Assembly (NCBI GenBank): GCA_964542765.1
Contig: CAZIVO010000016.1
Span: 1-45,311, forward strand
Origin: CAZIVO01 sp964542765
GTDB taxonomy: Bacteria; Planctomycetota; UBA1135; UBA2386
Length of the DNA: 45,311 nucleotides
Reading direction: 5' to 3'
Made by a program: the position numbers and the translations under genes. Every line of letters begins with the position of its first letter. Position 1 is the stretch's first letter. The notes beneath the pieces were generated by a model, which saw only the letters and a list, made by a program, of their open reading frames with translations, had not been told where the DNA came from and did not search any database. Of this stretch, positions 7,960-16,369 are shown one piece after another.

Positions 7960-9426
7960 TTACGGTTTTGGCTTCTGGAAGATGTGCACGGCCATCTCGT
8001 GTACGGCCTCGCTGGCTTCCATGATGGATTCGGGTAGCGTCGGGTGCGCGTGGATCGTTTGAGCGATGTCGCTGGCGGTCGCACCCAGTTCGATCGCCAA
8101 GGCACCCTCGGCAACCAGCTCGGTGACTTCCGGTCCAATCATGTGCAGGCCGAGCAGGCGATCGGTTTGTCCGTCAGCGACGACCTTGACCCATCCTTCG
8201 GTTTCATTGAGTGACATGGCCCGGCCCGAAGCAGCAAAGGGAAAGCGACCTTCGACCGGTTTGAAGCCCGCTTGTTCGGCTTCTTCGGTGGTGAGTCCGA
8301 CACTGGCCACCTCGGGATCGGTGAAGATCACGCTTGGGATGCAGGCCGGGTCAAAGGCGGCACCTTCCTGTCCGGAAATTGCCGCTGCGGCGACAAGGCC
8401 TTCATGCGTTCCCTTGTGCGCGAGCATCGGCTGGCCGGCGACATCACCGATGGCCCATATGCCTTGCACACTCGATTGCCGCTGGGCATCGACGGAGATG
8501 AAACCGCGTTCGTCGATGATCACGCCGAGTTCCTCTAGCCCCAGGCCTTGCGCGTTCGGCTTGCGTCCGACGGTCGACAGGATGACATCGACGGTGAGTT
8601 GCTTGACCTTTCCGTTAGCTCCTTCGATATCGACCACGAGGCCGTCACCGGTTTTCTCGTAACGCAGAGCTTTCGAGTTCAAGTGGAAAGGAATCTTGCG
8701 CTTCTTGAGGCTCCGACCCATCTCCTTGGAGAGGTCGGTCTCCATTCCGGGAAGCAACCGGTCCATGAACTCGACAATCTCTATCTTCGTTCCGAGATTG
8801 TGGTAGACGAGACCGAGTTCGAGGCCGATGTAGCCACCGCCGATCACCAGCATGCGCTCAGGGACCTTGGATGGGGCCAGTGCGTCGGCCGATGACCAGA
8901 CGTTTTTTCCGTCGAACACGAAATCGGGAATCTCGATCGGGCTTGAGCCGGTTGCTAGCACCACATGGGTGGTATCCAGGGTAGTGGTTCCCGATTCGCC
9001 GAGCAGTTCAACCTGGTTTCTGTTGAGAACTCGTGCCGTGCCCGCATGCACATCGATCTTGTGGTTCTTCAAGAGGCTTCCGACACCTCCGGTCAGCTTC
9101 TTGACGATGTCGGCCTTCCATCCGATCAACTTTTCAGTATCGACACGGACATCGCCCACCGAGATCCCCATCTTTTCGGCTTGGCCGATCTTCTTGACGA
9201 GTTTGCCGGCGGCGATGAGAGCTTTGCTGGGGATACAACCAACGTTCAAACAGACGCCCCCGAGTTCGCCTTTTTCTATGATCGCTGTTTTGCGACCGAG
9301 CTGGGCACAGCGGATCGCGCAGACGTAACCCGCTGGACCGGCTCCGATGACGATGACATCATATTTCACGGATTTTCCCGACGGCTCTTCGGTCTTCGCC
9401 TCTGCTGGTTTGGTGGAGGAACTCAC
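7960..9426 (-). CDS. lpdA: Dihydrolipoyl dehydrogenase (E3)
   Basis: This 488-residue flavoprotein reoxidises dihydrolipoamide on E2 and passes electrons to NAD+. It has an N-terminal FAD-binding VIVIGAGPAGYVCA motif, the redox disulfide Cys59/Cys64 in GGVCLNVGCIPSK, the NAD-binding MLVIGGGYIGLELG, a second FAD contact GIWAIGDVAG, and the C-terminal HAHPTLPE that supplies the catalytic His-Glu pair. Length is normal for the family apart from an N-terminal hydrophilic extension of about 20 residues. It is the last gene of the lipA-E1-E2-E3 operon, and its start overlaps the stop of the second E1-alpha gene by four bases, so a dedicated E3 is made with its complex. Confidence 0.95.
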   Translation of the reverse strand: MSSSTKPAEAKTEEPSGKSVKYDVIVIGAGPAGYVCAIRCAQLGRKTAIIEKGELGGVCLNVGCIPSKALIAAGKLVKKIGQAEKMGISVGDVRVDTEKLIGWKADIVKKLTGGVGSLLKNHKIDVHAGTARVLNRNQVELLGESGTTTLDTTHVVLATGSSPIEIPDFVFDGKNVWSSADALAPSKVPERMLVIGGGYIGLELGLVYHNLGTKIEIVEFMDRLLPGMETDLSKEMGRSLKKRKIPFHLNSKALRYEKTGDGLVVDIEGANGKVKQLTVDVILSTVGRKPNAQGLGLEELGVIIDERGFISVDAQRQSSVQGIWAIGDVAGQPMLAHKGTHEGLVAAAAISGQEGAAFDPACIPSVIFTDPEVASVGLTTEEAEQAGFKPVEGRFPFAASGRAMSLNETEGWVKVVADGQTDRLLGLHMIGPEVTELVAEGALAIELGATASDIAQTIHAHPTLPESIMEASEAVHEMAVHIFQKPKP

Positions 9427-10541
9427 TCTTCAATGGCCTTCTCGTAATGGTGCCGAAGGTTGTCGGGAATATCGGCAAAGACATCGGTGATCATGGTGCG
9501 GTTTGGCGTCAAGTTCCCGGTCTCAGCGGTCGCGATTGCCGCATTCACGCGGGAGGTGATCTCATCCTCGAGTTTTTGTTCCTCGACGTTGTTCCACAGG
9601 CTGCGTTTTTCCAGGAAGTTGCGGAACTGAACGATCGGGTCCTTTGCAGTCCAGGCCTTGACCTCATTCTCGTCCCGGTAACGCGATGGGTCATCTGACG
9701 AGGAGTGTCCGAGCCGGCGGTAGGTCAAGGCTTCAACGAACGTGGGGCCCTTGCCACTCCGCGCGCGCTCGAGCGCAGCGTGGGTCACGGCATAGACGGC
9801 GAGCACATCATTGCCATCCACACGGACGCTCGGGATGCCATAGGCGACCCCCTTCGTGGCGAGGGTCTCGGATGCGCTCTGCTGGCTGACCGGCACCGAG
9901 ATGGCCCACTGGTTGTTCTGGCAGAAGAGAACGATCGGAGATTCGAAGACTCCAGCGAACCCCATTGCAGCGTGGAAGTCGTTGCTGCTGGTCGCCCCAT
10001 CGCCGAGATAACCGAGGATGGCACAGCTGTCACCGCGGATTTTTGCCGCCATCGCAGCTCCTACCGCGTGGCTGATCTGAGTCCCGATGACCGAGGACAT
10101 GGCGTAATAGTTGCCTTTGGAGAAGCTGTAGTGACACGGCATCTGCCGCCCCTTGCAGCGGTCGAGATCGTTACCTATCAACTGTGCAACAGCGTCTTCG
10201 AGCGGCATCCCTCGCATCATGGCGATCGCGCCCTCGCGTAGCGCAGGGAAGACCCAGTCTTGTGGTTGTGCGGCAGCCGCTGATCCTACAGTTGCAGCTT
10301 CCTGACCGAGGACAGGTCCGTAGAAGCCGATTCGTCCCTGTCTTTGCAGGGCCAGCATGCGCCGATCGAACTCGCGGACCTCGGCCATGGTCCGGTAGAG
10401 GTAGAGGAGCTTGTCATCAGGAAGTTTCGGATCGTGGCTGGTTGTCGAGCCATCCGTCTTCATCACGGAGATCAGCGTCCCCGGTGCGGCGCCCCTGGCT
10501 GCCCCGCTCTTTTTTGGCTTTGTTGTTTTTCGTGGCGACAT
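9423..10541 (-). CDS. 2-oxoacid dehydrogenase E1 alpha subunit, second copy
   Basis: This 372-residue thiamine-diphosphate enzyme subunit decarboxylates a 2-oxoacid in partnership with E1-beta. The ThDP motif GDGATSSNDFH through NNQWAIS is intact, as is the phosphorylation-loop region RRLGHSSSDDPSRYRDE, which resembles branched-chain enzymes. The first 20 residues are a basic, disordered-looking tail (MSPRKTTKPKKSGAARG). It lies three bases after the E2 gene and overlaps lpdA. The operon already has another E1-alpha at 12831-13937 but only one E1-beta, so this copy must share that partner or act alternatively. Pyruvate versus branched-chain specificity cannot be fixed by eye, although the loop and E1-beta favour the branched-chain type. 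Confidence 0.9.
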   Translation of the reverse strand: MSPRKTTKPKKSGAARGAAPGTLISVMKTDGSTTSHDPKLPDDKLLYLYRTMAEVREFDRRMLALQRQGRIGFYGPVLGQEAATVGSAAAAQPQDWVFPALREGAIAMMRGMPLEDAVAQLIGNDLDRCKGRQMPCHYSFSKGNYYAMSSVIGTQISHAVGAAMAAKIRGDSCAILGYLGDGATSSNDFHAAMGFAGVFESPIVLFCQNNQWAISVPVSQQSASETLATKGVAYGIPSVRVDGNDVLAVYAVTHAALERARSGKGPTFVEALTYRRLGHSSSDDPSRYRDENEVKAWTAKDPIVQFRNFLEKRSLWNNVEEQKLEDEITSRVNAAIATAETGNLTPNRTMITDVFADIPDNLRHHYEKAIEE

Positions 10542-10544
10542 GGC

Positions 10545-11819
10545 TCACAAAGATCCCACGAGGAGTTTCGCAGGCGATTCGAGTAGTTCCTTGACCACAT
10601 TCATCCAGCGGGCACCGGTGGCGCCATCGACGACGCGGTGATCGATGCTGACCGATAGATACATGACATTGCCGACGACGATTTCGTTGTCGGCGGTCAC
10701 GATGGGAGCCTTCTTGATGGCGTGGACACCGAGGATCGCAACCTCGGGAAAGTTGATGATGGGGGTCGCAAAAAGCCCGCCGATATTGCCGGCGTTGGTG
10801 ATGGAAAAGGTTCCGCCCGTGACCTCTTCAACGGCCACCCGGCCCTCCCTTGTTCGCGTGGCCAGGTCCTGGATTTCTGCGGCGATCTGGGAGATCGATT
10901 TTTGATCGACGTTCGTGATCACCGGGACGATCAGGCCCTTGTCGGTGTCGGTGGCGACTCCGAAATTGTAGTAGTGCTTGATCACCAGTTCTCCGCTGGC
11001 TTCATCGAGCGAACTGTTCATGCTCGGATGGAGCTTCATCGCTTCGACAACGGCCTTCATGATGAAGGGTAGATAGGTGATCTTGATACCTTGGTCGGCG
11101 TGGGTGTCCTTGATCTTCTCGCGGAGGGCTACAAGTTCGGTCACGTTGATGTCTTCGACGTAAGTGAAGTGAGTCGCCGTGGACTTCGACTTCGCCATTG
11201 CTTCGGCGATCTTGCGGCGAAGTCCGACGAATGGAATCCGCTCTTCGAGTTGGCTACCCGAGGCTGGCGAGATGGTGACCGGAGGCCTCGTCAGGGTTTT
11301 GTCGGGGGTCGGGCTGGGTGACGTGCTTGCACCAGGTGCGGCGACGAAGCGCATCAGATCCTCATTGACCACTCGACCGCCGGGGCCGGTACCGTTGATT
11401 TCTTGGAGGTTGACGCCCATTTCGCGAGCACGGCGGCGTGTCGCCGGCGCGGCCAGGACCTTGCCCGGCGAGGCAGACACGAAGGTCGGCGTGACACTGG
11501 TCGGGGCCGTCTCCGAGGCCGCGCTCGTCGCGGCGACCTCGGCTTTGGCGGGGGTCTCGGCCACCGGTTTTGCATCGCCGCTGGTGTCGATGACGGCAAT
11601 TACCGACTCGATCGGGACGACAGCTCCTTCACCGTACTTCAACTCATGGATCACACCATCCCAGGGGACGGTGATCGTGACGGTCGCCTTGTCGGTCATG
11701 ACCTCGACGAAGTCGTCTTCTTCCTTCACAGCTTGGCCTGGTTTGACCTTCCAGCTGACGATTTCTCCCTCAGCGATCCCCTCGCCGATGTCGGGAAGAT
11801 GAAATGGTTTCAGTGTCAT
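10545..11819 (-). CDS. Dihydrolipoamide acyltransferase (E2) of a 2-oxoacid dehydrogenase complex
   Basis: This 424-residue core subunit carries the acyl group on lipoyl-lysine and transfers it to CoA. It has one lipoyl domain (residues 1-80, lipoylated Lys44 in VMTDKATVTI), an Ala/Pro/Thr-rich linker, a peripheral-subunit-binding domain (ATRRRAREMGVNLQEINGTGPGGRV), a second linker, and the catalytic domain ending with His394 and Asp398 in SIDHRVVDG. The frame is open to 11891, but the start at 11819 is right: GGAGG stands four bases upstream and MTLKPFHLPDIGEG is the canonical beginning. It sits ten bases after the E1-beta gene. Branched-chain E2 is the more likely type, from its E1 partners. 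Confidence 0.93.
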   Translation of the reverse strand: MTLKPFHLPDIGEGIAEGEIVSWKVKPGQAVKEEDDFVEVMTDKATVTITVPWDGVIHELKYGEGAVVPIESVIAVIDTSGDAKPVAETPAKAEVAATSAASETAPTSVTPTFVSASPGKVLAAPATRRRAREMGVNLQEINGTGPGGRVVNEDLMRFVAAPGASTSPSPTPDKTLTRPPVTISPASGSQLEERIPFVGLRRKIAEAMAKSKSTATHFTYVEDINVTELVALREKIKDTHADQGIKITYLPFIMKAVVEAMKLHPSMNSSLDEASGELVIKHYYNFGVATDTDKGLIVPVITNVDQKSISQIAAEIQDLATRTREGRVAVEEVTGGTFSITNAGNIGGLFATPIINFPEVAILGVHAIKKAPIVTADNEIVVGNVMYLSVSIDHRVVDGATGARWMNVVKELLESPAKLLVGSL

Positions 11820-11829
11820 ACGTCCTCCG

Positions 11830-12804
11830 TCACCACGAAAAACACTTCTCGACGCCCTTGAGGATCCGGCGGATGTCGGGCAGGTAGACATTTTCGAGTG
11901 AGTAAGGGAAGGGGGTGTCGAACCCGGTCACCCTCATGATGGGACCTTCGAGATGGTCGATGGCTTTCTCAGCGATGATTGCGGAGATCTCGGATGCAAA
12001 GGAGCAGGTCCTGGGAGCCTCGGCGACGATGACGCATCGACCGGTCTTCTTTACCGACTCAAGGATGATGGTTTCGTCGAGCGGAACCAGGGTTCGCGGG
12101 TCGATGATCTCGATACTGCGACCGTTCTTTGCGGCTTCATCGGCAGCCTTCTTGGCTATCTCCACCATGGCGCCGTAGGCGATGAGAGAGCAGTCCGTGC
12201 CTTCGCGGACCACGCGCCCTTTTCCGAGTGGCACGTAGTGTTCGCCCTCGGGCACCTCACCCTTCACCGTGCGGTAGACCCGCTTCGGTTCGAGGAAGAG
12301 GACAGGGTCTTCATCGCGGATGGAAGCAATCAGAAGGCCTTTGGCATCGGCGGGCGTGGATGGCACCACCACCTTGAGCCCGGGCGTGTGACAGAAATAA
12401 GCCTCGCCGGACTGGCTGTGGTAATGACCGCCACGGATGCCGCCGCCGAATGGTGTGCGAATGACCATCGGGCAGGTGTATTCCCCGCCGCTGCGATAGC
12501 GCATCTTCGCCGCCTCGGAGACGATTTGGTCGAAGGCCGGGAAGATGAAGTCCTGGAACTGGATCTCCGGCACGGGACGCATCCCGTAGACAGCCATGCC
12601 GATGGCGGTTCCGACGATGCCGCATTCCGACAGGGGGGTGTCGAAGCAGCGGTCCTTGCCGAATTCGCTCTGCAGGCCCAATGTCGCTCGGAAGACACCG
12701 CCGTTTATACCGACGTCTTCGCCGAACACGACGACACGATCGTCATTGCGCATTTCCGTGCGCAAGCCGTCCGTGACCGCCTCTAGAAGTGTCATCGTAG
12801 TCAT
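11830..12804 (-). CDS. 2-oxoacid dehydrogenase E1 beta subunit, branched-chain type
   Basis: This 324-residue transketolase-like subunit pairs with E1-alpha to complete the ThDP site. Diagnostic stretches include VVVFGEDVG..GGVFRAT, PLSECGIVGTAIGMA, PEIQFQDFIFPAFDQI, GGGIRGGHYHSQSGEAYFCHTPGLKVVVPSTPADAKGLL, and a C-terminal RVTGFDTPFPYSLENVYLPD. The HYHSQS-EAYF-HTPGL form is typical of branched-chain 2-oxoacid dehydrogenases. It lies 26 bases after the first E1-alpha gene and ten before E2. As the only beta subunit in an operon with two alphas, it probably serves both. Confidence 0.93.
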   Translation of the reverse strand: MTTMTLLEAVTDGLRTEMRNDDRVVVFGEDVGINGGVFRATLGLQSEFGKDRCFDTPLSECGIVGTAIGMAVYGMRPVPEIQFQDFIFPAFDQIVSEAAKMRYRSGGEYTCPMVIRTPFGGGIRGGHYHSQSGEAYFCHTPGLKVVVPSTPADAKGLLIASIRDEDPVLFLEPKRVYRTVKGEVPEGEHYVPLGKGRVVREGTDCSLIAYGAMVEIAKKAADEAAKNGRSIEIIDPRTLVPLDETIILESVKKTGRCVIVAEAPRTCSFASEISAIIAEKAIDHLEGPIMRVTGFDTPFPYSLENVYLPDIRRILKGVEKCFSW

Positions 12805-12830
12805 GGTTGTTTTGCTGGCTCAGGCTCCGC

Positions 12831-13937
12831 TTACAGGGGGAAGGCGCCGTCATCTTCGGCGGCGGGCCCTTCGAGGCTCGACAGTTCGTTGCATTGCTCC
12901 TTGAGCTGGGCCGAGGGGCTCATGAAGACGTCTTCGAACATCGACTCGATGCTCGGCTTGGGCCGTCCCTCTTCTTGCTTGATTGCGGCGTTGATCTCTT
13001 CTTTGGCCTGCGTTTGGCAGTCCATCTCGAAACCCTCATCCCACAGATCCTTGTTCTGCAGATATTGCTGGAAGCGTTCGATGGGGTCGCGCTTCCGCCA
13101 CTTTTCGACGATTTCCTGGTCGCGGTAGTGTGTCGGATCATCCGATGAGGAGTGCGGCCCCATACGAAAGGTGACGGTCTCGATCAAGGTTGGCCCATCG
13201 CCCTTGCGGGCTCTCTCGACGGCTTCTTGGCAGACGCGGTAGACGGCCAGGATATCGTTGCCGTCGACGCGCACGCCCGGCATCCCGTAAGCCTCCGCCT
13301 TGCTTGCGATTGTTTCGGACGCGGACTGCTGTTCGACCGGAACGGAGATGGCCCAGTGGTTGTTCTCGCAAATGAACACCACGGGCGAGTCGTAAACCGC
13401 TGCGAAATTCAGTCCGCAGTGGAAGTCGTTGGAACTCGTTCCCCCATCGCCCATGTAGGCCATGCAGACGGTGTCATCACCGCGCGCTCGCGCCGCCATG
13501 GCAGCGCCGGTGGCGTGGCTGATCTGGGTGCCGATCGGCGAACTGAGCGAGACCATGTTGATGCTGCGGAAACTGTAATGAACCGGCATTTGGCGACCCT
13601 TGCAGATGTCGCCTTCATTTCCGAACCATTCGCACACGATCTGGCTGAGGTTGACCCCGCGCAGGAGCGGGATCCCCGGCTGCCGGTACGACGGAAAGAT
13701 CCAGTCGCTGTCGCGTAGCGCGTAGGCACTGCCGATGTGGCTGGCTTCCTGGCCGGTCGAGGGCACGTAAAAGCCGATTCGGCCCTGTCGCTGCAGGGCC
13801 AGGGCACGTTCGTCCATGACCCGCGTCATCACCATGATCCGGTAGAGGTTGCGCAACTGTTCCGGGGTCAGGTTAGGGTCCTTGCTCTTGGCGGCCTTCC
13901 CGCCTTTCTCGATGATGGTCAGTGGTTGGTTGGTCAT
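12831..13937 (-). CDS. 2-oxoacid dehydrogenase E1 alpha subunit, first copy
   Basis: This 368-residue ThDP-dependent subunit has GDGGTSSNDFH through NNHWAISVP and a branched-chain-like phospho-loop FRMGPHSSSDDPTHYRD. It is alignable along its whole length with the second copy at 9423-10541 (shared RQGRIGFY, CKGRQMP-HYSF, IGTQISHA-GAAMAA, QQSASET) yet clearly diverged, so the duplication is old. The start overlaps the lipA stop by four bases. Position next to lipA and E1-beta makes this the conventional alpha of the complex. The acid-rich C-terminus (EDDGAFPL) differs from that of the other copy. Confidence 0.92.
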   Translation of the reverse strand: MTNQPLTIIEKGGKAAKSKDPNLTPEQLRNLYRIMVMTRVMDERALALQRQGRIGFYVPSTGQEASHIGSAYALRDSDWIFPSYRQPGIPLLRGVNLSQIVCEWFGNEGDICKGRQMPVHYSFRSINMVSLSSPIGTQISHATGAAMAARARGDDTVCMAYMGDGGTSSNDFHCGLNFAAVYDSPVVFICENNHWAISVPVEQQSASETIASKAEAYGMPGVRVDGNDILAVYRVCQEAVERARKGDGPTLIETVTFRMGPHSSSDDPTHYRDQEIVEKWRKRDPIERFQQYLQNKDLWDEGFEMDCQTQAKEEINAAIKQEEGRPKPSIESMFEDVFMSPSAQLKEQCNELSSLEGPAAEDDGAFPL

Positions 13938-14845
13938 GGCGCTCTTCCTGCTCGCAGCATGCCTTCGAGGTAGTGTTCGGCCGCCTTGTAGGACGAGCGG
14001 ACAAGCGGTCCTGAGGCCGTATAGAGGAAGCCCATACGCTGAGCTTTGTCCTCGAGTGCGGAGAACCGTGCCGGTGGGACGTGTTCTTTGACCGGGAGGT
14101 GTTTGAGTGATGGGCGTAGGTACTGGCCGAGGGTGACAACATCGACACCGTGGTCTCGCAGATCTTGCATCGATCGCACGACTTCACTTTCGCTCTCGCC
14201 CAGCCCGAGCATCAACGACGATTTGGTGACGATGCCGGGGAGGATCTTCTTTGCCTGACGGAGGACACCAAGGGACTGGTCGTAATCGCAGCGTTGGTCG
14301 CGAACGCGGGGTGTGAGGCGCCGCACCGTTTCGATGTTGTGGGCAAAGACGTTGGGGGCGCTGGCCAGGATGGCACGCAAAGGATCGGTTTCGCCGGCGA
14401 AATCTCCAGTGAGGGTTTCCACGAGAATGTTGGGGTCGAGGTTCTTGATCGCCTTCACCGTGGCAGCGACGTGGTTAGCACCGCTGTCGGGGAGGTCGTC
14501 CCGGTCGACCATGGTGAGCACCGCGTAGCGAAGTCCTATCTTGGCGATGGCCGTGGCGACCTGGTTTGGTTCGTCGGGGTCGACGGGTTGGCCCACGTTG
14601 TTGGTTCGCACGGCGCAGAACCGGCAGCCTCGTGTGCAGGTGTCGCCCAGAAGCATCACCGTCGCCGTGCCATCTGCCCAGCATTCGCCTTGGTTGGGGC
14701 AGCGGGCTTCTTCACAGACGGTGTGCAGGCGGTGCTCCCTCAGGGTCCGGTGGATGCGCGCAGCCTCGTCACCCTGTGGGAGGGTCACCTTGAGCCAGGG
14801 TGGCTTGGGTGCTGGTGTGACTCGCTTGCTTGCCGACTTGAGCAT
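13934..14845 (-). CDS. lipA: Lipoyl synthase
   Basis: This 303-residue radical-SAM enzyme inserts two sulfurs into octanoyl-lysine to make the lipoyl cofactor needed by E2. Both iron-sulfur clusters are visible: the auxiliary cluster cysteines 44, 49 and 55 (VCEEARCPNQGECW) and the radical-SAM cysteines 70, 74 and 77 (CTRGCRFC). The C-terminal RSSYKA holds the conserved serine ligand region. It is first in the E1-E2-E3 operon, overlapping the E1-alpha start by four bases, so the cofactor maker is expressed with its client. No octanoyltransferase (lipB) is in the window. The upstream 145 bases are shared with a divergent TetR gene. Confidence 0.96.
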   Translation of the reverse strand: MLKSASKRVTPAPKPPWLKVTLPQGDEAARIHRTLREHRLHTVCEEARCPNQGECWADGTATVMLLGDTCTRGCRFCAVRTNNVGQPVDPDEPNQVATAIAKIGLRYAVLTMVDRDDLPDSGANHVAATVKAIKNLDPNILVETLTGDFAGETDPLRAILASAPNVFAHNIETVRRLTPRVRDQRCDYDQSLGVLRQAKKILPGIVTKSSLMLGLGESESEVVRSMQDLRDHGVDVVTLGQYLRPSLKHLPVKEHVPPARFSALEDKAQRMGFLYTASGPLVRSSYKAAEHYLEGMLRAGRAP

Positions 14846-14931
14846 GATGATGGTTGGTCTCGGTATCTGAATTGAGGATATGCTGATGATCGGCTGGGAT
14901 AAAGCGCGAAGCCCATTACATACTCAATAGT

Positions 14932-14963
14932 ATCTTATTATAAGATGCTTAGAGGTATCTTAT
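14932..14963. promoter_or_regulatory. Palindromic operator candidate between lipA operon and TetR gene
   Basis: The divergent 145-base gap holds a perfect inverted repeat, ATCTTA-TTA-TAAGAT (14932-14946), whose arms extend to nine bases with one mismatch. A further copy of the half-site, TATCTTAT, follows at 14956-14963. The palindrome contains a TATAAT when read toward lipA, so a bound repressor would cover a plausible -10 box. It is AT-rich within a GC-rich region and lies 45 bases before the TetR start. TetR regulators commonly bind such sites in the divergent gap to control both themselves and the neighbour. The binding itself is inferred. Confidence 0.55.
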
Positions 14964-14990
14964 GGCTCTCGAGTGTGAAAGGATGGTTCG

Positions 14991-15653
14991 ATGGCACGCC
15001 CCAAGGACGCCCTGCTGCGCGACCGCCTGGTCGAGGCCGCCACCGAGGCCTTTGCGGAACACGGTTTTGCCGGTGCCACGATGACGGGCGTCGGCCAGGC
15101 CGCTGGCGTGACCAAGGGTGGGGTTTACTTCCATTTCCACAGCAAGGAGGACCTCTTCTTCGCCGTCCTCGATTACTGGCGGGAGCGGCTTCGGACCCAG
15201 ACCGATGATCTGGAACCCGCTGGTTCGGGGGTTGCCGATCTGAGGGCCTTCTTGCGGAGTTTCCTGGAGTTCCATTTCAGCCACCCTGGGGCTGCGAGCC
15301 TTCCGCGCGTACTCGCCACCGAGCTTGCGGGGAGGTTCACTGCTCAGATGCGCGAGGACACCCGTAGCTTCCAGCGCAGCCTCCGGGCACGGATCCGGGC
15401 GCTCCTTTCCTCGGGAATCCAGGACGGGTCCCTGTTCGCTGATGACCCGGCATCTTGTGCCTTCGTGACGGCGGGCACCGTCGAGGGCATAGTCTACCAG
15501 TGGGTGACATCGCCTCGTGATGCCGAGCCTTTCTGCCATGCGGAGAGCTTGGCCGAGGTTCTCGTGGCGTCTTACGCGACGGGCTCCTCGGGCGGGCGTC
15601 GTGCTCCGGTGGAAGATGAGGGCGAGGATCCCGACTTCCGTCCACCGTTCTGA
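14991..15653 (+). CDS. TetR/AcrR-family transcriptional regulator
   Basis: This 220-residue regulator has an N-terminal DNA-binding domain: RLVEAATEAFAEHGFAGATMTGVGQAAGVTKGGVYFHFHSKEDLFFAVL, with the helix-turn-helix near residues 28-47. The remaining helical part would bind a small ligand. AAGGA stands seven bases before the ATG. It is divergent from the lipA/2-oxoacid dehydrogenase operon and faces the palindrome at 14932-14963, so it probably represses that operon and itself. The effector could be an acyl-CoA or 2-oxoacid, which is inference from context. It is followed, with a one-base overlap, by the glycosyltransferase gene. Confidence 0.88.
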   Translation: MARPKDALLRDRLVEAATEAFAEHGFAGATMTGVGQAAGVTKGGVYFHFHSKEDLFFAVLDYWRERLRTQTDDLEPAGSGVADLRAFLRSFLEFHFSHPGAASLPRVLATELAGRFTAQMREDTRSFQRSLRARIRALLSSGIQDGSLFADDPASCAFVTAGTVEGIVYQWVTSPRDAEPFCHAESLAEVLVASYATGSSGGRRAPVEDEGEDPDFRPPF

Positions 15654-16369
15654 TGGCAAAGAAAATGGGAGAGAACGAGGTCGAACTCAGCGTTGTGATC
15701 CCCGTTTATAACGAGGAGGCCACGCTGGAGCAGGTGGTGGAACGGGTGAAGTCCGTGCCGCTCAGCATGGAGATTATCCTCGTGGACGATGGCTCCAAAG
15801 ATCGGAGTGCGGAGATCATCGACAGGCTGGCGGCCGAAGACGCGATGGTCCGGGGCTTCAAGCACGATCGTAATCGCGGCAAGGGCGCGGCGCTCAAGAC
15901 GGGGTTTGCTCAGGCGACTGGCGAGGTGGTCGTGATCCAGGATGCAGATCTGGAGTATAACCCGATGGATTATCCGGTTCTGCTCAAGCCCATCATCGAA
16001 GAGGGAGCCGATGTCGTCTATGGATCACGCTTCCTGGTCGGCGACTATGCCCGTTTGCACATTTACGCGCATTACCTGGGCAACCGCTTCTTGACCTTCT
16101 TGAGCAATGTGTCCACGGGTCTCAACCTGACCGACATGGAAACCTGCTACAAGATGTTCCGGCGGGAAGTCCTCGACGACATCACGATCAAATCTCGTCG
16201 ATTCACGGTGGAGCCGGAATTGACGGCCAAGATCGCGAGGAAGAATCTGCGGATCTTCGAGGTTCCCATCGACTATTCCGGCAGGGATTACGGCGAGGGC
16301 AAGAAAATCACCTGGAAGGATGGGATCGCGGCCTTGTGGGCGATTGTCAGGTATCGCTTCTTTGATTAG
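15653..16369 (+). CDS. Family 2 glycosyltransferase, dolichyl-phosphate-mannose-synthase-like
   Basis: This 238-residue GT-A enzyme has SVVIPVYNEEATLEQVVE at the start, the nucleotide-sugar contact EIILVDDGSKDRS, the metal-binding DAD in VVIQDADLEYNP, and a C-terminal TVEPELTAKIARKNLRIFEVPIDYSGRDYGEGKKITWKDG. This is the pattern of polyprenyl-phosphate sugar transferases. No C-terminal membrane segments are seen, so it acts at the inner face of the membrane. The start overlaps the TetR stop by one base (TGATG). A second ATG four codons in is an alternative. It precedes surface-sugar genes, which fits a role in glycan precursor supply. Confidence 0.88.
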   Translation: MAKKMGENEVELSVVIPVYNEEATLEQVVERVKSVPLSMEIILVDDGSKDRSAEIIDRLAAEDAMVRGFKHDRNRGKGAALKTGFAQATGEVVVIQDADLEYNPMDYPVLLKPIIEEGADVVYGSRFLVGDYARLHIYAHYLGNRFLTFLSNVSTGLNLTDMETCYKMFRREVLDDITIKSRRFTVEPELTAKIARKNLRIFEVPIDYSGRDYGEGKKITWKDGIAALWAIVRYRFFD

